Source: Actinomycetota bacterium (GTDB lineage Bacteria > Actinomycetota > AC-67). From it: a stretch of 9,276 nucleotides of DNA. The translations under genes and the position numbers were made by a program. Location of the stretch: positions 1 through 9,276 of the forward strand of contig VAYV01000002.1 in NCBI GenBank assembly GCA_005883175.1, in the 5' to 3' direction. Shown here piece after piece: positions 1 to 4,864 of the stretch (position 1 is the stretch's first letter; every line of letters starts with the position of its first letter). The notes under the pieces are model-generated. The model made no database searches. It saw nothing but the letters and a program-made list of their open reading frames with translations, and was not told the origin of the DNA.

Positions 1-492
1 CAGCTCGGCCAGCACATGCGGCGCCGGCGGCACGAGCAGGTCACGCGGGCCCGGGGCGCGCTCGCCGTACGCCCGGACCAAACTCCAATACGAACGGAAC
101 GCCTCACGGCCGGTGACCTTCTGCTCGATGATGCTCGGGACGATGGCCTCGACGACGGCGCCGGTCCGGCCGAGCCGAAGACCCCGCATCCGCCGCCACG
201 GATCCCGCAGCACCGGGTGCTTCGGCTCGAACACCGACGGGTCGTCGAGCCCGCCGACGAGGGCGGGTGCGGCCGCCAGCGCGAGCGCCGCGCCGGGCCC
301 CCATGCGCGAGCGCGCACACCGCCGGCCGTTCCCTTCAGGTTCAGCGTCGCCGGCCCCTCGGCCGTCCGTGTCGCGCGCCAGAACCCCTCGTCGTCGATC
401 AGGTAGCGCGGGTCATAAACGCCGCGCGGAAGGTGGCCGATGGTCAAGCCGAGATCGAGCGGCCCGTCCACGTCCACGATGCGCGTCTCCAC
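1..492 (-). CDS. AlkA-type DNA-3-methyladenine glycosylase (HhH-GPD), 3' end outside the window
   Basis: The first 164 residues of a base-excision repair enzyme that would remove alkylated bases such as 3-methyladenine from DNA in the cytoplasm. Evidence is the open minus-strand frame reaching the window edge and a typical N-terminal half. Residues 1-80 look like the beta-rich AlkA N-domain (LPRGVYDPRY near 21-30). Residues 114-143 are the start of the HhH-GPD fold, with EQKVTG at 123-128, the usual 'EQ-V-G' helix of the family. The helix-hairpin-helix and catalytic Asp would lie beyond the left edge, so activity cannot be judged. The GTG at 490-492 is the only upstream start: an in-frame TAA sits at 505-507. 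There is only a weak AAGG before it. The gene diverges from the small membrane ORF at 566. The family call is by eye; a related actinobacterial HhH-GPD protein of other specificity is possible. Confidence 0.75.
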   Translation of the reverse strand, partial: METRIVDVDGPLDLGLTIGHLPRGVYDPRYLIDDEGFWRATRTAEGPATLNLKGTAGGVRARAWGPGAALALAAAPALVGGLDDPSVFEPKHPVLRDPWRRMRGLRLGRTGAVVEAIVPSIIEQKVTGREAFRSYWSLVRAYGERAPGPRDLLVPPAPHVLAEL

Positions 493-501
493 GTCCGGGC
501 A

Positions 502-507
502 ACCTTA
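502..507 (-). promoter_or_regulatory. Candidate -10 box of the AlkA-type gene
   Basis: On the minus strand this reads TAAGGT, a TANNNT-type -10 hexamer, with 9 bases between it and the GTG start at 492. Transcription from it would begin almost at the start codon, giving a leaderless or nearly leaderless mRNA. No good -35 element is visible. This is pattern-based inference only. Confidence 0.3.
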
Positions 508-530
508 ACCCGGCGCGGCGACAACTCCCC

Positions 531-559
531 TTGCTCCCGACAGGCCGCGGCCGGATGAT
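531..559 (+). promoter_or_regulatory. Candidate promoter of the 50-residue ORF
   Basis: TTGCTC (531-536) and GATGAT (554-559) are separated by exactly 17 bases. Only 6 bases then precede the GTG start at 566, so the transcript could be leaderless. Both hexamers are imperfect matches to the consensus. A perfect 10-base palindrome, GGCCGCGGCC at 543-552, lies in the spacer and could be an operator or simply GC-rich chance. Confidence 0.3.
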
Positions 560-565
560 GAGGCC

Positions 566-718
566 GTGAAGAGCCTGCTGGTCGTCCTCGTGATCGCGGT
601 CGCGATCTTTCTCGGGATCCGTTGGTACCGATCGAGGCCCGCTTCCGGGGGTTCCGGCGGCGGCACCCCCGTCATCGTGAATCCGGTGAGCAGCTTCCCA
701 AACCCGTACCAGAGCTAG
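566..718 (+). CDS. Small single-pass membrane protein, 50 residues, unknown function
   Basis: I do not recognise this protein. It has an uninterrupted hydrophobic helix at residues 4-18 (LLVVLVIAVAIFLGI), then a basic/aromatic boundary RWYRSR at 19-24, a Gly/Ser linker (about 26-33), and a short tail ending NPYQS. With little ahead of the helix, it reads as an uncleaved membrane anchor with its tail in the cytoplasm or as a short exported peptide. The GTG start has no well-spaced Shine-Dalgarno (AGG lies only 2 bases away), but it does have a candidate promoter immediately upstream. The stop codon shares a CTAG with the stop of the convergent YcaQ-type gene, and the ORF exactly fills the space between the two glycosylase genes, which argues that it is real. 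Small ORFs can be chance, so confidence is moderate. Confidence 0.55.
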   Translation: MKSLLVVLVIAVAIFLGIRWYRSRPASGGSGGGTPVIVNPVSSFPNPYQS

Positions 719-1911
719 CGCACCGCGGCTCGCAGCGCGCGCGCCAAGTTCCCCCGCGCACCGACCCGTATCCCCTCGAGACCGAGCCAGGCGGCGAGCC
801 GCCGCAGCTCCTCGGCGAGCGGTCCAGCGATCGAGGCCGGTTGCCGGCCCGGTTCCGCGAAGGCGGCGTGCACGAGCAAGGCCTCCGCCTTCCGATCCGC
901 CTTGAGGTCGACGCGCGCAACCAAGGTGTCGCCGAGCAGGAACGGCACGACGTAGTAGCCGTGCACGCGCTTGTGGGACGGCGTGTAGATCTCGATCCGG
1001 TAGTGGAAGTCGAACAACCGATGCGTGCGCGCCCGCTCCCACACGATGGGATCGAACGGCGCGACGAGCGCGCGCACGTCGACACGGCGAGGCACCTTCC
1101 CCGCGCGATCGAGGTACGCGGGGTTCGGCCAGCCCTGGACCCGCACCGGGATCAACCTGCCCTCTTCGGCGAGCTCGGCGATCCGCGGCCGCGCGTCGGG
1201 CACTTTGATGCGGAAGTAGTCGGCGAGGTCCTTCACCGTTGCGACGCCGAGTCCTGCGATGCTCATCTCGAGCAGCCTGCGGTGCGACTCCTCCTCGCTC
1301 GGCGCCGGCGCGCGCAACACGTCTTTCGGGATGACCCGCTCGGTCACGTCGTACACGCGCTCGAAGTTGCGCCGCGACGAGGTCGACAGCGCGCCCGTCC
1401 AGAACAGCCACTCCATCGCCGACTTCCCCGGCGCCCATCCCCACCACTTCTCGCCGCGCGCGCCCCTCCCGGAGAGGTCCGACGCCGCGAGCGGGCCGCG
1501 CTCCCGCACCTCCGAATACACGGCATCCACGTACTTCTTGTTCTCGCGCGCGAACCGCGCGATGCCTCCCCACAGGTCGCCGCGCTTCGCACGCTCCATG
1601 CGCGCGCGAAAAAGCGGGTACAGCGACACCGGCATCAACGATGCCTCGTGTCCCCAGTACTCGAACAGCTCGCGGCGTTCGTACGCCATCCTGTCGAGCA
1701 GCTCGACCGGATACGGCCCCAGCCGCGAGAACGCCGGGAAGTAGTGCGCGCGCACGAGCACGTTCACGGAATCCATCTGGACGACGTTCACGCGCCCGAC
1801 GAAGCGCCGCAGGTGTCGCAGATCGATGCGACCGGCGGGACGCGGCTCGGTGAAGCCTTGCGCGCGCAAGGAAAGCGCGCGCGCGTCGGCGGCCGAAAGC
1901 TCAGCGCTCAC
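715..1911 (-). CDS. YcaQ/AlkX-family winged-helix DNA glycosylase (DUF1006/HTH_42), crosslink repair
   Basis: A 398-residue protein of the HTH_42 family, whose members AlkZ and YcaQ (AlkX) unhook interstrand crosslinks and remove bulky or alkylated bases without a helix-hairpin-helix fold. The full family length is present. Near the N-terminus it carries QMD at 45-47, matching the Q-x-D catalytic motif of the YcaQ branch rather than the Q-x-Q of AlkZ, followed by the conserved YWGHEAS (85-91). The C-terminal third has the typical blocks VAPFDP, YRIEIY, GYYVVPFLLGD and ARVDLKADR. It starts at GTG 1909-1911 with no clear Shine-Dalgarno. A TANNNT-like box lies 12 bases upstream. It converges on the 50-residue ORF with overlapping stops and diverges from the ABC exporter operon. 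The AlkA-type gene on the same strand suggests a local alkylation-repair theme, which is inference. Confidence 0.88.
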   Translation of the reverse strand: MSAELSAADARALSLRAQGFTEPRPAGRIDLRHLRRFVGRVNVVQMDSVNVLVRAHYFPAFSRLGPYPVELLDRMAYERRELFEYWGHEASLMPVSLYPLFRARMERAKRGDLWGGIARFARENKKYVDAVYSEVRERGPLAASDLSGRGARGEKWWGWAPGKSAMEWLFWTGALSTSSRRNFERVYDVTERVIPKDVLRAPAPSEEESHRRLLEMSIAGLGVATVKDLADYFRIKVPDARPRIAELAEEGRLIPVRVQGWPNPAYLDRAGKVPRRVDVRALVAPFDPIVWERARTHRLFDFHYRIEIYTPSHKRVHGYYVVPFLLGDTLVARVDLKADRKAEALLVHAAFAEPGRQPASIAGPLAEELRRLAAWLGLEGIRVGARGNLARALRAAVR

Positions 1912-1923
1912 GGTGGGTTCGGA

Positions 1924-1929
1924 ACGTTA
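1924..1929 (-). promoter_or_regulatory. Candidate -10 box of the YcaQ-type gene
   Basis: On the minus strand this reads TAACGT, a TANNNT match, 12 bases before the GTG start at 1911. That predicts a transcript with a leader of only about 5 bases. It lies in the AT-rich core of the divergent intergenic region, within a GGAAC (1921-1925) to GTTCC (1946-1950) inverted repeat. No convincing -35 is seen. Confidence 0.3.
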
Positions 1930-1990
1930 AATATTGTCGCAATTGGTTCCTCAGGTCGCGCGCGATCGGACGTCCGCCACGGGTCCATCG

Positions 1991-1996
1991 GATAAT
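1991..1996 (+). promoter_or_regulatory. Candidate -10 box of the ABC exporter operon (leaderless type)
   Basis: GATAAT differs from TATAAT in one base and is followed by exactly 7 bases before the GTG start at 2004. This is the spacing at which transcription would begin on the start codon itself. There is no Shine-Dalgarno upstream of this GTG, which fits a leaderless mRNA. No -35 match is seen at 16-18 bases upstream, as is common for TANNNT promoters of actinobacteria. Confidence 0.42.
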
Positions 1997-2003
1997 AGGG
2001 CCC

Positions 2004-2951
2004 GTGGAACCCGCAGGCATCGTCATCGAGAAGCTGGCCAAGATCTACTCGCGCCGAGGCAGCGAAGTGCACGCATTGAAGGGGATCGACCTCGAGGTGC
2101 GCGGTGGCGAGATCTTCGGGCTGCTCGGACCGAACGGCGCAGGCAAGACGACGACGGTGGGCGTCTGCACGACCCGCGTGAAAGCGACGTCGGGACGCGT
2201 AACCGTGAATGGGATCGACGTGCGCGCCGACGCGCCGGCGGTGAAGCGCTCGATCGGCGTCGTGACGCAGTTCCGCACGCTCGATCGCTCGCTCACCATC
2301 CGCGAGAACCTCGCGATGCATGGGATGTACTTCGGCCTCCATCCGAAGGACGCGTGGGTGCGCGCCGACGAGCTGCTCGCCGATTTCCGGCTGAGCGAGC
2401 GCGCCGGCGCTTTCCCGGACGAGCTCTCGGGCGGCATGGCGCAGCGCGTTCAGGTTGCGCGCGCGATCGCGCACCACCCGTCGGTGCTCTTCCTCGACGA
2501 GCCGACCGCGGGCCTCGACCCGCAGAGCCGCCTCGCGCTGTGGGAGACGATCGAAGGCATGCACGCGCGGGGCATCACGGTGTTCCTGACGACGCACTAC
2601 ATGGAAGAAGCGGAGAGCCTGTGCGACCGCGTCGCGATCATCGACCACGGTCAGATCCTCGTGCTCGACACACCGGAGGCACTGAAGCGAAGCATCTCGG
2701 CCGAAACGGTGATCGAGCTGCGCTTGGAGACACCGAACGACGCCTTGGTCGAGCGGCTGCGCGCGCTGCCCGGCGTGGTGTCGGCGCAGGCGTCGGGCGA
2801 CGCCGTCCGCGTCCTGACGGCGTCGCAGGACGGCGTGCTCCCGCGGATCCTCGCGGAAGCCAACGGCGCCGGTCTGAAAGACATGACGATGACGAAGCCG
2901 ACGCTCGAGACCGTGTTCATCTCGTTGACGGGGAGGGACCTCCGTGAGTGA
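2004..2951 (+). CDS. ABC transporter ATP-binding protein, DrrA-like (ABC-2 exporter)
   Basis: The 315-residue cytoplasmic ATPase of an ABC-2 exporter of the daunorubicin-resistance type. All nucleotide-binding motifs are intact: Walker A GPNGAGKT (42-49), Q-loop Gln 89, signature LSGGM (141-145), Walker B VLFLDEP (161-167), D-loop GLD (170-172) and switch His 198. The region after about residue 230 is the extra C-terminal domain typical of DrrA-type ATPases. It starts at GTG 2004 directly behind a GATAAT box. Its last 8 bases overlap the permease gene at GTGAGTGA, so the two are translated together and should form a 2+2 exporter. Substrate cannot be told from sequence; antibiotics, lipids and polysaccharides are all known for this class. 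Family assignment is very secure, substrate is open. Confidence 0.93.
   Translation: MEPAGIVIEKLAKIYSRRGSEVHALKGIDLEVRGGEIFGLLGPNGAGKTTTVGVCTTRVKATSGRVTVNGIDVRADAPAVKRSIGVVTQFRTLDRSLTIRENLAMHGMYFGLHPKDAWVRADELLADFRLSERAGAFPDELSGGMAQRVQVARAIAHHPSVLFLDEPTAGLDPQSRLALWETIEGMHARGITVFLTTHYMEEAESLCDRVAIIDHGQILVLDTPEALKRSISAETVIELRLETPNDALVERLRALPGVVSAQASGDAVRVLTASQDGVLPRILAEANGAGLKDMTMTKPTLETVFISLTGRDLRE
2932..2936 (+). promoter_or_regulatory. Strong ribosome binding site of the ABC permease
   Basis: GGAGG lies 7 bases before the GTG at 2944, inside the end of the ATPase gene. It supports GTG 2944 over the internal ATG at 2959. It also contrasts with the missing ribosome binding sites of the genes that lead transcription units in this window. 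Confidence 0.7.
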
Positions 2952-3774
2952 CGGATCGATGACGCTGGCACCGCCGGCGCGCCGCGCGATGTACGCGCGC
3001 GCCTTCTATGGCTTGATCCGGCGCGACATGCGCGTCGCACGCCGAGAGGCGTTTCAGCTGTCGATGCGGACGATCATGAACCCGTTCTTGTTCGTCTTCG
3101 TGTTCGCGTACGTGTTCCCGAAGATCGGCCAGCAGTTCCAGTCCGGTGGCGGCATCTCGTTCGCGACGATCATCGTGCCGGGGCTGATCGGCTCGGCGAT
3201 CATCTTCAACGGGATCTCGGCGGTTGCCCTGCCGCTCGTGATGGAGTTCGGCGCAACCCGGGAGATCGAGGATCGGGTGATGGCGCCGCTTCCGACCGCG
3301 GCGGTGGCCATCGAGAAGATCGTATTCAGCGCGGCTCAGGCAGTGCTCGCCGGCTTGGTGGTCTTCCCCTTCGTCTACCTGATCCCCTCAACGCCGGTCT
3401 CGGTCCACGTGAACAACTGGCCGCTGCTGATCGGTGTGTTCCTGCTGGCCGGGCTCGTGTCGAGCGCGCTCGGCATGGCGATCGGGACGGTGGCGAACCC
3501 CAGGCAGATCGGCCTGGTCTTCGCCCTGATCGTGATCCCGGTGACGTTCCTCGGGTGCGTCTACTACCCGTGGGCCCGGCTGCATCCGGTCTTGTGGCTG
3601 CAGATCTTGGTGCTGATCAATCCGCTCGTCTATATCAGCGAGGGCCTTCGGACGGCGCTGACGCCGACGGTTCCCCACATGCACCCGTGGGCGTTCTTCG
3701 GCGCGCTGCTCGCGCTTTTCGCACTGCTGATGTGGATGGCGTTGAGCGGCTTCCTTCGCCGCGTGATCGACTAG
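2944..3774 (+). CDS. ABC-2 type transporter permease, DrrB-like
   Basis: The 276-residue membrane half of the exporter. About six hydrophobic segments are visible, near residues 46-60, 73-100, 127-148, 160-182, 188-208 and 249-270. The N-terminal cytoplasmic stretch is rich in Arg (LIRRDMRVARRE, 24-35). The region between helices 2 and 3 holds GATREIEDRVMAPLP (103-117), and helix 5 runs into CVYYPW; both are characteristic of ABC-2 permeases of the DrrB/NodJ group. Length is normal for the family. It starts at GTG 2944 behind a good GGAGG, overlapping the ATPase gene by 8 bases, so the pair is one operon. The stop TAG (3772-3774) shares a CTAG with the stop of the convergent SGNH gene. Substrate unknown. 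Confidence 0.9.
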   Translation: MSDGSMTLAPPARRAMYARAFYGLIRRDMRVARREAFQLSMRTIMNPFLFVFVFAYVFPKIGQQFQSGGGISFATIIVPGLIGSAIIFNGISAVALPLVMEFGATREIEDRVMAPLPTAAVAIEKIVFSAAQAVLAGLVVFPFVYLIPSTPVSVHVNNWPLLIGVFLLAGLVSSALGMAIGTVANPRQIGLVFALIVIPVTFLGCVYYPWARLHPVLWLQILVLINPLVYISEGLRTALTPTVPHMHPWAFFGALLALFALLMWMALSGFLRRVID

Positions 3775-4541
3775 AAGCTCGGCGGCTGGGGGCGCCCCGC
3801 TTCGCCGCGAACCTGCGCTATCAACCGGTCCGCAAGAGCTTCGGCAACCTCTTGATGGGCGGTATGCGGCCAATGTATGCCGTCGGGATTCAAACGGTCG
3901 GCGTGCGGCTCGACGATGTCCCACGCGCTCACGAACGGGAACCCGTGGCGCTCGGCGATCTCGCGCTGCATCGCCTCTCGCGCGCGCAACGTCGGGTGCC
4001 CCTTTCCGTAGAACCGTGAGCGGTGGCTCGTCGGACCCAGCGTCACCCCTGCCGCGCCGCGCGCGAGCGACCGCACCTGAAACAGCACCGAGTCGTAGAG
4101 TCGTGCGAACTCCGCCGGCGCGGTGTGGGTGAAGCGGCCCGCGGTCGCCCGCACGAGATAGGGATGCGCGCCGTACACGTTCTTGCGAACGATTCGGCGC
4201 ACGCTCTCAGGGCGCAGGAACGGGATCATCGTCTCGACGATCGCAGGGATGCCGGCCGGCGCGTGGTCGATGCTCCCGACGCCCACCACGACGGCGTCGG
4301 CCCCCATCAGCACCTCGAACTGCGCGTGACGATCCTTGGCCACCAGCCGCCACGCTTCGCGGACGTCGGTGCCGGCGCGCGCAAGCACATTGACGGCGAC
4401 CGGCCGTCCGACCGCGGCCTCGATGCGCGCGGCGAGCACGTTCGGGTACAGGGCTTTGTCGTTCGGGAGCTTCGGCCCCGTGTCGTCGGTGAACGACGTG
4501 CTGTCACCGATGACGACGAGGCGGAAGGGCTGCTCGACCAT
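3771..4541 (-). CDS. SGNH/GDSL-type esterase or acyltransferase, OctT-like
   Basis: A 256-residue SGNH-fold protein without a signal peptide, so probably cytoplasmic. Block I is GDST with nucleophile Ser 14. Gly 57 in RAGTDVREAW fits block II, and Asp 220/His 223 in DGIHW complete the catalytic triad. Block III reads GVGS (87-90), with Ser where classical members have the oxyanion Asn. Motif order and spacing (GP-LP near 22-25, YPN at 32-34, RAGTDVREAW, LRPESVRR, NPDGIHW) resemble, from memory, mycobacterial diglucosylglycerate octanoyltransferase (Rv2418c, OctT). OctT acylates a precursor of methylglucose lipopolysaccharide. No other gene of that pathway is present here, so the acceptor is unknown. 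An upstream frame extension to 4670 is unlikely: homology begins at ATG 4539-4541, which lies 8 bases after a -10-like TACGAT. It converges on the ABC permease with overlapping stop codons. Confidence 0.8.
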   Translation of the reverse strand: MVEQPFRLVVIGDSTSFTDDTGPKLPNDKALYPNVLAARIEAAVGRPVAVNVLARAGTDVREAWRLVAKDRHAQFEVLMGADAVVVGVGSIDHAPAGIPAIVETMIPFLRPESVRRIVRKNVYGAHPYLVRATAGRFTHTAPAEFARLYDSVLFQVRSLARGAAGVTLGPTSHRSRFYGKGHPTLRAREAMQREIAERHGFPFVSAWDIVEPHADRLNPDGIHWPHTAHQEVAEALADRLIAQVRGEAGRPQPPSF

Positions 4542-4549
4542 GGCCGCAC

Positions 4550-4563
4550 ATCGTACGCGTACG
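4550..4563 (-). promoter_or_regulatory. Candidate leaderless promoter and 12-base palindrome of the SGNH gene
   Basis: On the minus strand TACGAT (4555-4550), a TANNNT box, is followed by 8 bases and then the ATG at 4541. The perfect palindrome CGTACGCGTACG (4552-4563), itself two tandem CGTACG units, overlaps the box and could be a repressor site. It could also be chance in GC-rich DNA. No -35 was found. Confidence 0.33.
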
Positions 4564-4582
4564 CTGGCAGCCGTGGATACGG

Positions 4583-4864
4583 ACGGACCGGAAACCCAAG
4601 CGCTCCAGCGACCTGCAGCGCTTGAGGAACATCCGCCGGGATCCCCGCGTTGGTGTGTTGGTCGACACATACTCGGATGACTGGTCCCACCTATGGTGGG
4701 TCCGGATGGACGGGACGGCGAGGATCCTGACGGACGGCGACGAGCGGGTGCGCGCGGTCAACGCGCTGCGGGGCAAGTTCCCGCAGTATCGCGAGCAGCC
4801 GCTGGCCGACGCCGTCGTCGCGATCGACGTTGAGGAGTGGGTGGGTTGGTCGGCGAGTCCGTAA
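4583..4864 (+). pseudogene. 5'-truncated PPOX-class (Rv0121-like) F420-dependent oxidoreductase remnant
   Basis: This frame encodes the C-terminal part of a pyridoxamine-phosphate-oxidase-like protein of the Rv0121/TIGR03668 kind, which are small split-barrel proteins of about 140 residues thought to use F420. Recognisable homology begins at DRKPKRS (from 4586) and continues through RLRNI, PRVGVLVD, DDW, LWWVR, PQYREQPL and a terminal WVGWSA. The N-terminal strands, about 50 residues (ARLATV...VPVTFA in relatives), are missing. They are not present in any other frame, because the divergent SGNH gene begins only 41 bases upstream. Between the in-frame TGA at 4511 and TTG 4622 there is no ATG, GTG or TTG, and TTG 4622 lacks a ribosome binding site. 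An 80-residue protein from TTG 4622 is the alternative reading. Half a barrel is unlikely to bind cofactor, so a deletion remnant is preferred. Its tail overlaps the MFS start. Confidence 0.7.
4832..4837 (+). promoter_or_regulatory. Ribosome binding site of the MFS exporter
   Basis: GAGGAG is placed 8 bases before a TTG at 4846, the ideal distance, whereas it overlaps the first base of the GTG at 4837. This favours TTG 4846 as the true start, three codons inside the longest frame. The site lies inside the coding part of the PPOX remnant, as expected if the two were once translationally coupled. Confidence 0.5.

Noticed and set aside
16..558. Plus-strand open frame of 180 codons opposite the AlkA-type gene
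   Set aside because: It is Arg/Pro-rich with no recognisable motif and is the antisense shadow of a gene with clear HhH-GPD features. It also overruns the small ORF's promoter region.
413..1573. Minus-strand open frame of 386 codons in another frame
   Set aside because: It is an out-of-frame reading of the YcaQ-type and neighbouring genes, low-complexity in Arg/Gly/Ala. It also covers the opposite-strand small ORF.
622..1995. Plus-strand open frame of 457 codons across the YcaQ-type gene
   Set aside because: GC-rich antisense shadow full of Arg, His and Gln with no domain. The minus strand carries a full-length, motif-complete glycosylase.
1934..2947. Second plus-strand frame of 337 codons over the ABC ATPase
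   Set aside because: The ATPase frame has every nucleotide-binding motif. The other frame is Arg/Asp-rich with no motif.
4542..4670. Longer N-terminus for the SGNH protein, starting at 4670
   Set aside because: The extra 43 residues are low-complexity, run antisense to the conserved PPOX remnant, and precede a natural start right at the first SGNH beta strand.
4583..4864. Frameshift as the cause of the short PPOX gene
   Set aside because: The missing N-terminal sequence is not found in either other forward frame upstream, and there is no room for it before the divergent SGNH gene. Truncation fits better.
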